Assembly: GCA_031417555.1 (NCBI GenBank)
Contig: JANOVV010000103.1
Location: forward strand, 1 to 47,124
Length of the DNA: 47,124 bases
Source of the DNA: JADKIH01 sp031417555
Lineage (GTDB): Bacteria; Bacteroidota; Bacteroidia; AKYH767-A; 2013-40CM-41-45
Reading direction: 5' to 3'
Below are positions 16,992-26,410 of this stretch, in pieces. The translations under genes and the position numbers were made by a program. The notes under the pieces were generated by a model. That model saw only the letters and a program-made list of their open reading frames with translations. It was not told the origin of the DNA and made no database searches. Numbering within the stretch: position 1 is the first letter of the stretch; each line of letters starts with the position of its first letter.

Positions 16992-17435
16992 TTAGCCCAA
17001 CATTTGCTTTAAAAGGGTGGAGACTAATTTATTATCTGCTTTTCCTGCAAAATGTTTGGAAGCAATTCCCATAAGCCGGCCTAAATCAGCGGGGCCTTTT
17101 GCATTATTTTGATCAATTAATGCTTTTAATTGAGTTCGCACTTCTTCTTCACTAATTTGTTTTGGGAGATATTTTTCAATTACTGCAATTTCCTCTAATT
17201 CTGTTTTAGCAAGGTCATCTCTGTTTTGTTGTTTGTAGATTTCAACGGATTCTTTCCTTTGCTTGATAAGTTTTTGAACCATTTTTATTTCATCCTCCGA
17301 TGAAATAGTTCCGCTTCCTGAAGTTTTTGCCATCAATATGACTTGCTTGATTGCACGCAAACTTCTTAATGCAGCATCATTCTTACTGAGCATTGCGGTT
17401 TTGATATCGGTATTAATTGTTTCTTCTAAAGACAT
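16992..17435 (-). CDS. yqeY: GatB/YqeY domain protein
   Basis: 147 aa, ATG start. The whole protein is the helical YqeY domain, related to the C-terminal tRNA-binding part of GatB (MSLEETINTDIKTAMLSKN at the start, then LKQMLG at the end). Its role is uncertain; it is generally thought to touch aminoacyl-tRNA metabolism. It lies directly after the dcw operon, as in other Bacteroidota, but a terminator (17543-17567) separates it from ftsZ. Confidence 0.92.
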   Translation of the reverse strand: MSLEETINTDIKTAMLSKNDAALRSLRAIKQVILMAKTSGSGTISSEDEIKMVQKLIKQRKESVEIYKQQNRDDLAKTELEEIAVIEKYLPKQISEEEVRTQLKALIDQNNAKGPADLGRLMGIASKHFAGKADNKLVSTLLKQMLG

Positions 17436-17522
17436 ATTATATTGAAGATTATTCCCGGAAGTATTTGGGAGGAGTTTCCAAAATTATAAATTTTTTTATT
17501 AAAATGCTTTGTTGGAGATAAT

Positions 17523-17543
17523 TTTCAATCTTCAATTTTCAAT
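17523..17543 (-). repeat. Heptad tract (ATTGAAR)3
   Basis: On the minus strand three consecutive heptamers ATTGAAA, ATTGAAG, ATTGAAA lie immediately beyond the ftsZ terminator. The same heptamers recur at 34934-34947, 35315-35321 and 39210-39223. Confidence 0.7.
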
Positions 17544-17567
17544 AAAAAAGCCCTCGTTTGGAGGGCT
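17543..17567 (-). terminator. Terminator of the dcw operon, after ftsZ
   Basis: On the minus strand AGCCCTC (17567-17561), loop CAAAC, GAGGGCT (17555-17549), then TTTTTTA. A GC-rich 7-bp stem plus U-tract, 44 nt after the ftsZ stop. Confidence 0.88.
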
Positions 17568-17610
17568 AATACTAAACTTAACATGAAACTATATTTATTT
17601 CAGTTGTATC

Positions 17611-19134
17611 TTAATCTACATTATCGTGTAGAAAAGAATTATTCTGACGAAGTTCGGATTTCTTTTCTTCTTCATTGCTTAATGTATACCGGGAAACATT
17701 GGATTCACTTGAATGAGGAACAGAATCTAATTTAATATTTCTTCGTTTGTAAGCAGGTTCTTTTTCCATATCAGAAATATTTGCCGTTCCAATTCTGTAG
17801 CTAAGAGATTTTAATTTCATAATCCTTTCTCTTGACTTACGAAGCTGTTCTTCTGTTGAATCATCAGAAGTGTCCTTATCATAAAGATCATAAACCACTG
17901 AATTCTTTTTTTCAGTTTCTTCTTCTTTATTATCAGCGACTGTTGAGATGATTTGATTTTCTCTAGGCTGATTTAAAGCAAATTCAAAAGTAAGTTCTTC
18001 TTTTTCATCAGTGATCGGCGAAACAGGAATATCTTTTTTCAAGACGGGCTCATTAAAAGTAACTTCTTTTGCAGAATTACTTTCAATATTTTCCTTTTTA
18101 ACTTTTACTTCCTCGTCGAGAGAATGTATAGTTTTCGCTTTATCTTTTGCACGGATAATTTCCGAACCCAGTTCTTCACGAGTTTTAAATCCTGTTGCAA
18201 TAATTGTAACAGAAAGTTTTTCTCCGAGAGTTGCATCGTGGCAATTTCCCCAGATAATATCAGCCGTTAAGCCAGCCTGATCCTGAATGAAATCAGTGAT
18301 ATCGCCAATTTCGTCCATAGTTACTTCTTTAGAACCAGAAGCAATATTCATCAAAATAAACCGGGCACCTTTAATATTATCATCATTGAGTAAAGGAGAA
18401 GCCAATGCTAATTCAACGGCACGTGTTGCACGGCTTTCACCTTCAGAAATAGCTGATCCCATAATGGCAACGCCGCTGTTATGAACGGCTGTTTTCACGT
18501 CTTCAAAGTCGACATTGATATAACCGGTAACAGTAATTATTTCGGCAATGCCTCTTGCTGCTGTAGTCAAAATATTATCAGCGTGAGCAAAAGCTTCAGA
18601 GAGGTTCAGGTTTCCGAACATTTCTCTAAGTTTTTGGTTACGGATGATGATAATTGTATCAACATTTTGTTTCAACAATTCTATTCCTTCGTCAGCTTGT
18701 TGCTTTCTTCTCTTGCCTTCAAATTCGAAAGGCATAGTAACAATGGCAACTGTGAGAATTCCCATTTCTCTGGCAGTCTGAGCAATGATTGGTGCTGCAC
18801 CTGTTCCGGTTCCTCCACCCATACCTGCAGTTATGAAAACCATTCGGGTATTAGAAAGTAGAACTTTTCGGATATCTTCTATATTTTCTATTGCCGCATT
18901 TCTGCCGACTTCAGGAATAGCACCGGCACCACGGCCTTCAGTAAGGCTGCTTCCAAGTTGGACTTTGTATGGTACGGGAGATGTTTCCAAAGCCTGTGCA
19001 TCGGTATTGCAAACAATAAATTCAACGCCTTTAATACCCTGACGGTACATATGATTAACGGCATTGCTTCCTCCACCACCGACTCCAATAACTTTTATTA
19101 TAGACTCACTGTCTCTCAATAGATCAAATTCCAT
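17611..19134 (-). CDS. ftsZ: Cell division protein FtsZ
   Basis: 507 aa. Tubulin-like GTPase that forms the Z ring. The tubulin signature GGGTGTG is at 106-112, with the N-terminal VIGVGGGGSNAVNHM. The GTPase core ends near residue 325. A long variable linker of about 170 residues follows, rich in Glu/Lys/Ser, then the Bacteroidota-type C-terminal peptide NNSFLHDNVD, where FtsA would bind. Last gene of the dcw operon; ftsA precedes it by 44 nt and a terminator follows. Confidence 0.98.
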   Translation of the reverse strand: MEFDLLRDSESIIKVIGVGGGGSNAVNHMYRQGIKGVEFIVCNTDAQALETSPVPYKVQLGSSLTEGRGAGAIPEVGRNAAIENIEDIRKVLLSNTRMVFITAGMGGGTGTGAAPIIAQTAREMGILTVAIVTMPFEFEGKRRKQQADEGIELLKQNVDTIIIIRNQKLREMFGNLNLSEAFAHADNILTTAARGIAEIITVTGYINVDFEDVKTAVHNSGVAIMGSAISEGESRATRAVELALASPLLNDDNIKGARFILMNIASGSKEVTMDEIGDITDFIQDQAGLTADIIWGNCHDATLGEKLSVTIIATGFKTREELGSEIIRAKDKAKTIHSLDEEVKVKKENIESNSAKEVTFNEPVLKKDIPVSPITDEKEELTFEFALNQPRENQIISTVADNKEEETEKKNSVVYDLYDKDTSDDSTEEQLRKSRERIMKLKSLSYRIGTANISDMEKEPAYKRRNIKLDSVPHSSESNVSRYTLSNEEEKKSELRQNNSFLHDNVD

Positions 19135-19178
19135 GTTAAGTATTTTTAAGTTTTATTTTATTTAATTTACTTCTCCGA

Positions 19179-20486
19179 TTAATCAAGACGTGTATCATTT
19201 TCTTCTTTGAACATACTTGCCAGTGTTTCAAAAAATGATGGCCTCGGTTCAACTTTCGCTTGAGAAACTTTTACTTTCTTCGTTTGTAGTTTTTTCCCAT
19301 CTTCCAATAATTCAACCGGTTCTTTCTTTCTCTTCTCCATTTCCTGAAATCCTTTAATTACAAGACCGACACCGGTAGCATACATCGGACTTTTTAATTC
19401 GTCAGATCCTTTTGCGAGATGTTCGTTAGGATATCCAACCCTTGTATCCATTCCTGTTATAAATTCTACCAGTTGAACAATGTGTCGCAGCTGAGCGCCT
19501 CCTCCGGTAATAACGATACCGGCTATCAGTTTCTTTTCGAAACCTGAATTCTTAATTTCAAAATGAACGTGTTCGATAATTTCTTCCATTCTTGCCTGAA
19601 TGATATGAGCAAGATTTTTGACAGAAATTTCACGAGGGTCGCGGCCGCGGAGTCCGGGAATAGAAACTATTTCGTTTTCCTGATTTTCACTTGCGAGTGC
19701 TGAACCAAATTTTATTTTTAATAATTCTGCCTGAATGCGAATAATCGAGCATCCCATTTTAATGTCGTCGGTAATAACGTTTCCTCCAAAAGGAATTACA
19801 GCAGTATGTCGAATGATGCCATCCTGAAAAATAGCGATATCCGTAGTTCCACCGCCGATGTCGACAAGAACAACTCCGGCTTCTTTTTCTTCATCGGTAA
19901 GAACGGCTTCTGAAGAAGCGAGGGGTTCGAGAAATAAACCAAGCGTATTAAGTTTTGCCCGTTCAACACATTTATAAATGTTTTTGGCGGCAGTAATCTG
20001 TCCTGTAATTATGTGGCAATTTGCTTCCAGCCGGATGCCTGACATTCCGATTGGGTTTTTAATTCCCTGCTCGTTATCAATAATATATTCCTGTGGAATT
20101 ACATGAATAATTTTCTCACCGGGAGGCATTGCTAATTTATACATATCCTCAACGATGGTATCGATATCGCTTTGAGCAATTTCATCATCCAGAGAATCGC
20201 GTGTACGCATGCCTCGATGCTGGAGACTTTTAATGTGTTGCCCGGCAATGCCGACATAAACAGATCCGATATCAACATTTGATTTTTCAGATGCTTCCTT
20301 AACGGATTTGGTAATCGAATCAATTGTATTTACAATATTAGTAACTACACCACGGGTTACGCCATGAGATTCATATTTTCCATAACCGAGTATATCGATT
20401 TTACCGAATTCATTTTTCCGTCCTACGATAGTGCATATTTTTGTGGTGCCGATATCGAGTCCGACAACTATTTCATCTTTTTCCAT
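19179..20486 (-). CDS. ftsA: Cell division protein FtsA
   Basis: 435 aa from the ATG at 20486, one base after the ftsQ stop. A TTG at 20507 would add seven residues and overlap ftsQ, and is less likely. FtsA is an actin-like ATPase that anchors FtsZ to the membrane. Motifs: phosphate-1 VVGLDIGTTKICTIVGRK near the N-terminus, phosphate-2 VLVDIGGGTTDIAIF, and the adenosine segment VITGGGAQLRHIV. The C-terminus FFETLASMFKEEN can form the membrane-binding amphipathic helix. Confidence 0.97.
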   Translation of the reverse strand: MEKDEIVVGLDIGTTKICTIVGRKNEFGKIDILGYGKYESHGVTRGVVTNIVNTIDSITKSVKEASEKSNVDIGSVYVGIAGQHIKSLQHRGMRTRDSLDDEIAQSDIDTIVEDMYKLAMPPGEKIIHVIPQEYIIDNEQGIKNPIGMSGIRLEANCHIITGQITAAKNIYKCVERAKLNTLGLFLEPLASSEAVLTDEEKEAGVVLVDIGGGTTDIAIFQDGIIRHTAVIPFGGNVITDDIKMGCSIIRIQAELLKIKFGSALASENQENEIVSIPGLRGRDPREISVKNLAHIIQARMEEIIEHVHFEIKNSGFEKKLIAGIVITGGGAQLRHIVQLVEFITGMDTRVGYPNEHLAKGSDELKSPMYATGVGLVIKGFQEMEKRKKEPVELLEDGKKLQTKKVKVSQAKVEPRPSFFETLASMFKEENDTRLD

Positions 20487-20487
20487 A

Positions 20488-21291
20488 TTATTTTTTTGTA
20501 CAGACAACCTGGTCTTTATATTTTAAATTAATTGTACTGTATTTATTCCAGCCCTTTTTATTTAATCCATCACGATAAAAGACAAACAATTTTTTGAATT
20601 TATCTTCAAGAAATCTATCATCTCCAAAAATTACTGTATGACTTCCAATTCTTGGAATCATTTCTATTTCTCCTTCGGCATTCACATAAAGTTGTTCAAC
20701 AACAGCATTCCAAAAGCTGCTCTTGTTTGTGAATGAAATGATATGAAACAATTGCTCAATTTTCGATCTCGATTTTGACGTATCTGTTGCTTCTGTTTCA
20801 TTTAAAACTCTAACTCTTTTTTCTGATTCCATGTCGAATATATAACCGTTTGCTACCGGAACCCTGGCAGTAAACTTTTCAGATGGAGGCATAAATATTC
20901 CTTCTTTGTCGACATAAAAACTTTCATTATTATAATTGATCACCCGAAGCACCGGAATCCTTTGTTTAACCTCAATATTCAACTTTCCATCAATGGTTGA
21001 AAATACTTCGGCAGCGTAAATAAAAGGGTTGGTATTGATGATTTTTTCCAACAGAGAAATGTTAATAGAAGCTATAGGTTTTCCTTCGAGTGAACCGAAT
21101 TTATTTTGTATAATCTGCCGGATATCTGCTTCATCGACAAAGCCGGTTCCAATGCTGTCATCTATACTAATTAATATCCCGGAACAAGGCATTATTGCTT
21201 GCTTATGAGAGGCAAATCCGACAGAAATAATAAAAGCAATTACAATAAGACAAGTTGTAATAATTCGAAAAATTAGCCGGCCTGGTTTCAT
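20488..21291 (-). CDS. ftsQ: Cell division protein FtsQ
   Basis: 267 aa. Single-pass inner-membrane divisome protein: TM helix at about 8-27 (FRIITTCLIVIAFIISVGFA), then a periplasmic POTRA-like domain (GTGFVDEADIRQIIQNKFG, with segments about linking to murein synthesis) and the FtsQ beta domain. The C-terminal NLKYKDQVVCTKK is characteristic of Bacteroidota FtsQ. It sits between murC (1 nt gap) and ftsA (1 nt gap), its standard place in the dcw cluster. Confidence 0.93.
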   Translation of the reverse strand: MKPGRLIFRIITTCLIVIAFIISVGFASHKQAIMPCSGILISIDDSIGTGFVDEADIRQIIQNKFGSLEGKPIASINISLLEKIINTNPFIYAAEVFSTIDGKLNIEVKQRIPVLRVINYNNESFYVDKEGIFMPPSEKFTARVPVANGYIFDMESEKRVRVLNETEATDTSKSRSKIEQLFHIISFTNKSSFWNAVVEQLYVNAEGEIEMIPRIGSHTVIFGDDRFLEDKFKKLFVFYRDGLNKKGWNKYSTINLKYKDQVVCTKK

Positions 21292-21292
21292 A

Positions 21293-22678
21293 TTAATTGA
21301 GTTGTTTTAGATAATCAGTTATAGGATTTACCAGCTGATCTATATCCCCTGCTCCTAATGTCAGCACCACATCACACTCTCTTTTGCGAAGTTCATCGAT
21401 GACATTTTCCTTATGGCAAAGTACTTTATCGGCTGTGCTTACTTTATTAAAAATGATCTCCGATGTGATTCCTGAAATGGGCTCTTCACGAGCCGGATAG
21501 ATATCCAGGAGAATGAGAGTATTAAGCATGGAAAGGCTTTTTGCAAAACCTTCAGCAAAATCGCGGGTTCTGGTGAAAAGATGTGGCTGAAAGATGCCGA
21601 TTATTTTACGTCCCGGGTAAAGTTCTCTAACGGATGAAATACACGCACGCAATTCTTCAGGATGGTGAGCATAATCATCAATATAAACCACTTTAGGACT
21701 TCTCAAACGATAATCGAATCTCCTTTTCACCCCCGAATACGTTGAAAGAGCTTTTTTAATATTGTCATCAGAGATCTTTAGCATTTTTGCAACTGCAATA
21801 GCGGCAATAGCATTTTCGACATTATGTAATCCAGGCATGTCTGTCGTAATATCTTTAATCAAAACCGTACTGTTTTTCCAATCGAAATGATAACGATGCT
21901 CGCCAATTCGGATATTTTGGGCAGAATAATCAGCGCTTCCGTTTACATCATAATCGCTTTTAGTAAGATTTAAATCTATAACCGGAAGCCCCTTTTTATA
22001 AATAAGCTTACCATCGTTCTTCAAATTCTGAGCAAACATTCTATACGATTCTATCATATAATTTTCACTTCCGTAAATGTCGAGATGGTCGGCATCCATG
22101 GATGTAATGACTGAAATCGTGGGTTTCAAGGAAAGAAAAGATCGATCATATTCATCTGCTTCGACAACAAAATATTTTTCGGATAAATTCGGATTACCTA
22201 ATAGCAAGTTTGTATTATAATTTTTGGCAATACCACCCAGAAAAGCAAAGCAATTAATCCCTGATGATTTTAAGATATGGGCTATCATAGAAGACGTTGT
22301 TGTCTTCCCATGGGTTCCGGCTACGGCAATAGTAAATGTATTTTCAGTAATAATTCCCAAAACTTCAGATCTTTTCTTAATGCTGAAACTGTTAGAAATA
22401 AAATAATTTAGTTCCGAATGTGTAGGCGGAATTGCAGGAGTATAAATAATGAGTGATTCATTAACGTTGCCTTTTATAATTTCCTCACTTATAAATTTAA
22501 TATCATCTTTAAAATGAATTTTGATTCCTTCGTTGATCAGTTCTTCTGTTAATGGTGTGCTTGTTTTATCATACCCGGATACATTTTTCCCGCTAGCATT
22601 AAAATATCTGGCTAGGGCAGACATACCAATGCCACCGATACCGAGGAAATAAATATTTTTGAATTGGGAGAAATTCAC
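21293..22678 (-). CDS. murC: UDP-N-acetylmuramate--L-alanine ligase
   Basis: 461 aa, GTG start; the N-terminus NFSQFKNIYFLGIGGIGMSA matches the family from its first residues and no ATG is available upstream. MurC adds L-alanine to UDP-MurNAc in the cytoplasm. The Rossmann motif GIGGIGMS is near residue 13-20, the ATP loop GTHGKTTTS at 121-129, followed by the central Mur ligase domain (EADEYDRSFLSL) and the C-terminal domain with DDYAHHPEE. Part of the dcw operon, 72 nt after murG. Confidence 0.97.
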   Translation of the reverse strand: MNFSQFKNIYFLGIGGIGMSALARYFNASGKNVSGYDKTSTPLTEELINEGIKIHFKDDIKFISEEIIKGNVNESLIIYTPAIPPTHSELNYFISNSFSIKKRSEVLGIITENTFTIAVAGTHGKTTTSSMIAHILKSSGINCFAFLGGIAKNYNTNLLLGNPNLSEKYFVVEADEYDRSFLSLKPTISVITSMDADHLDIYGSENYMIESYRMFAQNLKNDGKLIYKKGLPVIDLNLTKSDYDVNGSADYSAQNIRIGEHRYHFDWKNSTVLIKDITTDMPGLHNVENAIAAIAVAKMLKISDDNIKKALSTYSGVKRRFDYRLRSPKVVYIDDYAHHPEELRACISSVRELYPGRKIIGIFQPHLFTRTRDFAEGFAKSLSMLNTLILLDIYPAREEPISGITSEIIFNKVSTADKVLCHKENVIDELRKRECDVVLTLGAGDIDQLVNPITDYLKQLN

Positions 22679-22750
22679 TTTAGAATGTGTTATTGAATAT
22701 TGGTAAGGTAGTTTTGTATTTTTAAATTAATTAAAAGGATTTTTATTAAA

Positions 22751-23857
22751 TTATTTCGCAATTTTATAAACTTCATTTGCAATTTTATCTGCTGAATCAT
22801 TGATGGCAAGTTTTCTGATGTTTTCACTTAATGATTTCTGTAAAGCATCATTACTAAATATTTCAAACATTTTATTGATCAACTCTTTTTTTGCTTCATC
22901 ATCTGTGACGAGTGTAGCTGCATTTTTTGTAACAAGTGCCATAGCATTTTTTGTCTGATGGTCTTCGGCGACATTTGGAGAAGGAACTAGTATAACCGGT
23001 TTTCCTATGAGAGCAAGTTCAGAAACAGAACTGGCGCCGGCCCTTGAAATAATTAAATCAGCCACTGCAAATGCATAATCCATTCTTTGAATAAATTCAA
23101 AAGTGATTATTTTTTTAGTATTAAGAGAATTTATAAGCTGCATTGCTTTTGGACCAAAAGCTTTACCTGTTTGCCAGATAAGCTGAATGCCGCTGTCATT
23201 AATTTTCTGCAATCCTGCTTCGATAGATTCATTAATAGTTCGTGCACCGAGGCTACCGCCAATTACAAGAACAGTTTTTTTATTTGCGTCGAGTCCAAAA
23301 AAATTAATTGCCTCCTCCTTTTTCCCTTCAATTCTTACCATTTCATCTCTAACAGGATTTCCTGTCATTACTAGTTTCATTTCAGGAAAAAACCTTGACA
23401 TATTTTCAAAGGCAACACAGATTTTCTGAACTCTTTTTGAGAGAATCTTATTCGTAATTCCGGCGAAAGAATTCTGTTCTTGTATTAATGCCGGAATATT
23501 CATTGACGTAGCAGCATAAAGTAATGGACCACTGGCAAAACCGCCTACACCGATTGCAACATCGGGAGAAAAGTTTTTTATTATGGATTTTGCTTTCAAA
23601 ACACTTTTAATAATTTTAAATGGCAGCAGAAAATTTTTAAAACTAAATTTTCTTTGAATACCACTTATGTTTAATCCTTCAATTCTATAACCGGCAGATG
23701 GTACTTTTTCCATCTCCATTCGTCCTAAGGCGCCGACAAATAAAAACTCACTTGCCGAATTCATTTTTTTTAGCGCATTTGCAATTGCGATAGCAGGAAA
23801 AATATGACCGCCTGTACCGCCACCGCTGATTATAACGCGTAGTTTACGCGGCTGCAA
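22751..23857 (-). CDS. murG: UDP-GlcNAc transferase MurG (lipid II synthesis)
   Basis: About 368 aa from the TTG at 23857. MurG transfers GlcNAc to lipid I, making lipid II, on the cytoplasmic membrane face. Motifs: SGGGTGGHIFPAIAIAN (GT-B N-terminal loop), GGFASGPL, VIGGSLGAR and SRAGASSVSELALIGKP (UDP-GlcNAc site). No in-frame ATG precedes the first motif. A GTG at 23905 would add 16 residues (a Lys/Gly-rich run) and overlap ftsW by 62 nt, whereas the TTG overlaps ftsW by only 14 nt, follows a purine-rich AAGGGGGG and gives the usual family length, so I prefer it. Confidence 0.95.
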   Translation of the reverse strand: MQPRKLRVIISGGGTGGHIFPAIAIANALKKMNSASEFLFVGALGRMEMEKVPSAGYRIEGLNISGIQRKFSFKNFLLPFKIIKSVLKAKSIIKNFSPDVAIGVGGFASGPLLYAATSMNIPALIQEQNSFAGITNKILSKRVQKICVAFENMSRFFPEMKLVMTGNPVRDEMVRIEGKKEEAINFFGLDANKKTVLVIGGSLGARTINESIEAGLQKINDSGIQLIWQTGKAFGPKAMQLINSLNTKKIITFEFIQRMDYAFAVADLIISRAGASSVSELALIGKPVILVPSPNVAEDHQTKNAMALVTKNAATLVTDDEAKKELINKMFEIFSNDALQKSLSENIRKLAINDSADKIANEVYKIAK

Positions 23858-25007
23858 GTTCCCGCCCCCCTTCTTTTTTTTCTTTCTCAACCTGACGGCT
23901 GACACTTAAAACAACTCCAAGAGAAAGACTGGTAAACCAAATAGATGTTCCGCCCATGCTTAACATAGGCAGCGGTTGGCCGGTCACCGGAAATAAATTA
24001 ACGGCTACAGCCATATTAATGAGTGCCTGGAAGACAAGAGTAAAAGCACAACCTGCAGCGAGCAGTGTGCCGAATGCCATTGGGCTATGATGAATAAAAC
24101 GTATCACACGAAAGAATAACAGAATATAGAGAAAGAGAATAAAAGCCCCTCCAATGAAACCATATTCTTCGATAATAATTGCATAAATAAAATCAGAATA
24201 TGGATGAGGCAGAAAATTTCTTTGAACACTATTTCCCGGGAACTTTCCTACGAGACCTCCGCCTGCTATAGCTATTTTGGCTTGTTCTGTTTGATAATTC
24301 TCCGTATCGTCACCGGCTATAAAATTTTCGACTCGTGCTTTCCATGTTAATATACGACCGTTATTTCCTGTAGCGAGAGAGATTAATACAAAGAGTCCAA
24401 AACATGCAATGCCAATTCCAATCATACCAAGAATAAATTTTATTCTCATTCTGCCTATAAACATTAAATAACAAGCAGAAAGAAAAACCATAGCAGCAGT
24501 AGAGAAATTTGCCGGCAGTATTAAAGCACATACTAATAATACGGGAACGATAACGGTGAAAAAAGCTGATTTGAAAGTATCAATTTCACCTTGCTTTTTT
24601 GAAAGCATACGTGCTACATACATTATCAAAGCAAGCTTGGCAAAATCGGATGTTTGAAATGTAATATTTGTGCCCGGGAGAGTAAGCCACCTGCTAGCTT
24701 CATTAAAATTGGTGCCGAGTAATAAGGTTAAAAGAAGCAGGGGAATTGTAAGCCAGAGTGCAACAAGAGAGATTCTGGAGAAATAGGTATACTTAATAAG
24801 ATGTGCACCATACATTAATGCTAGACCAAAACCAAGTATAATTAAATGTTTAATAAGATAATACTCCGTATTGCCACTTTTATATTTATACGCAAGAGTT
24901 CCTGTGCTGCTATAGACAGCAAGCAGAGAAAAAATGGATAAAACAAAAACGATCAACCAGATCGTCCGATCTCCTTTGAAATGTTTATCGAGCCAGGTAG
25001 CTTGCAT
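23844..25007 (-). CDS. ftsW: Septal peptidoglycan polymerase FtsW (SEDS)
   Basis: 387 aa, ATG start. SEDS-family glycosyltransferase with about ten transmembrane helices that polymerises lipid II at the septum with FtsI. Family segments: ASRWLTLPG in the first large loop, TDFAKLA-like SDFAKLALIMYVARML, YQTEQAKIAIAGGGLVGKFPG, HPYSDFIYAIIIEEYGFIGG, and the C-terminal FPVTGQPLPMLSMGGTS. Its position next to murD and murG and within dcw supports FtsW rather than RodA. The C-terminal tail is short and Lys/Glu-rich. Confidence 0.96.
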   Translation of the reverse strand: MQATWLDKHFKGDRTIWLIVFVLSIFSLLAVYSSTGTLAYKYKSGNTEYYLIKHLIILGFGLALMYGAHLIKYTYFSRISLVALWLTIPLLLLTLLLGTNFNEASRWLTLPGTNITFQTSDFAKLALIMYVARMLSKKQGEIDTFKSAFFTVIVPVLLVCALILPANFSTAAMVFLSACYLMFIGRMRIKFILGMIGIGIACFGLFVLISLATGNNGRILTWKARVENFIAGDDTENYQTEQAKIAIAGGGLVGKFPGNSVQRNFLPHPYSDFIYAIIIEEYGFIGGAFILFLYILLFFRVIRFIHHSPMAFGTLLAAGCAFTLVFQALINMAVAVNLFPVTGQPLPMLSMGGTSIWFTSLSLGVVLSVSRQVEKEKKEGGRELAAA

Positions 25008-25042
25008 CTATACGGTTTATTAAAAATTAAACAAATGTTCGC

Positions 25043-26410
25043 TTAAAGGTTTCTTACTGCTTTTTTAAATTGCCTTCCTCTGTCTTCGTAGTTTTCGAAA
25101 AGATCGAAACTTGCACATGCCGGTGAAAGAAGAACAACATCTCCTTTTTTACCTAAACGATAAGCAGTTTGGACTGCTTCTTCTGCAGATGTTGTTTCAA
25201 CAATAGAAGGAACGATGCTTTTAAAAGATTTGATTATCTTTTTATTGTCTTTACCAAGACAAACAATAGCTTTTACTTTTTCTTTTATAAGGTCCATCAG
25301 TGTAGAGTAATCGTTTCCTTTATCAACGCCGCCTAAAATTAATATTACAGGTTTAGAGAAACTCTCCAATGCATACCAAGTGGAATTAACATTGGTAGCT
25401 TTTGAATCGTTAATAAATTCAATTCCGTGAACGGTTGAAACAAGTTCAAGGCGATGTTCAACATTTCTAAAATCAGAAAGGCTTTCGCGGATTGTTTCTT
25501 TTCGAATGTCAAGCACACGTGTTGCTATTCCTGCTGCCATTGAATTGTAAAGATTGTGTTTCCCTTGAAGGGCGAGTTCATGTATTAGCATAGTTAGGTG
25601 TTTATTATTGGTTAAAAAGTGTATTTGATTTTCTTCAAGCCAGGCTCCTTCATCAAGTTTCTTTTGAATCGAATAAGGATATGAATGGGCTTTTATATTT
25701 GCTGTAGGCAGGTATTCTGATGTAATAGGATCATCGGCACAATAAATAAATGCATCAGAAGATGTCTGATTTTGAAGAATGCGAAATTTGGATTTCACAT
25801 AATTCTCCAATTTATAATTGTACCTGTCTAAGTGATCAGGAGTTATGTTTGTAAGGACTGCAACATCGCACCTGAACTTATACATATCATCGAGCTGAAA
25901 ACTGCTTAGTTCAAGTACATAATAATCGTAATTGTGTTCCGCTACCTGAAGTGCGAAACTCTTTCCAATATTTCCGCCGAGGCCGACATTTAAACCGGCC
26001 TTTTTAAGAATGTGATAAATCAACATTGTTGTAGTTGTTTTACCGTTGGTACCGGTAATACCAATCATTTTAGCAGTAGTATATCTTCCGGCAAATTCAA
26101 TTTCACTTATTACAGGAATATCAGAAGCTCTTACTTTTTTTAACAACTCCGAATTTTCAGGTACTCCGGGGCTTTTAATAATTTCGCTTGCGTTCAAAAT
26201 ATTTTTTTCTGTATGAGAGCCTTCTTCAAACGATATTGAATGATGAATGAGTAGCCGCTTATATTCTTCTTTTATAATACCATTATCTGTTACGAATACA
26301 TCGAATCCTTTTTTAGTAGCAAGAACAGCGGCACCAATACCACTTTCAGCTGCGCCAATAATAACGAGCCTCTTATTTGCAGATGATTTGATTTCTTCTT
26401 TGATCATCAT
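25043..26410 (-). CDS. murD: UDP-MurNAc-L-alanine--D-glutamate ligase
   Basis: 455 aa. Adds D-glutamate to UDP-MurNAc-L-Ala. N-terminal Rossmann-like segment VIIGAAESGIGAAVLA, ATP loop GTNGKTTTT at 120-128, central motif LELSSFQLDDMYKF and NITPDHLDRY, and C-terminal domain with FINDSKATNVNSTWYAL and GGVDKGNDY. The ATG overlaps the mraY TGA (ATGA at 26410-26407), with a second ATG directly after the first, so translation is coupled. Confidence 0.97.
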   Translation of the reverse strand: MMIKEEIKSSANKRLVIIGAAESGIGAAVLATKKGFDVFVTDNGIIKEEYKRLLIHHSISFEEGSHTEKNILNASEIIKSPGVPENSELLKKVRASDIPVISEIEFAGRYTTAKMIGITGTNGKTTTTMLIYHILKKAGLNVGLGGNIGKSFALQVAEHNYDYYVLELSSFQLDDMYKFRCDVAVLTNITPDHLDRYNYKLENYVKSKFRILQNQTSSDAFIYCADDPITSEYLPTANIKAHSYPYSIQKKLDEGAWLEENQIHFLTNNKHLTMLIHELALQGKHNLYNSMAAGIATRVLDIRKETIRESLSDFRNVEHRLELVSTVHGIEFINDSKATNVNSTWYALESFSKPVILILGGVDKGNDYSTLMDLIKEKVKAIVCLGKDNKKIIKSFKSIVPSIVETTSAEEAVQTAYRLGKKGDVVLLSPACASFDLFENYEDRGRQFKKAVRNL

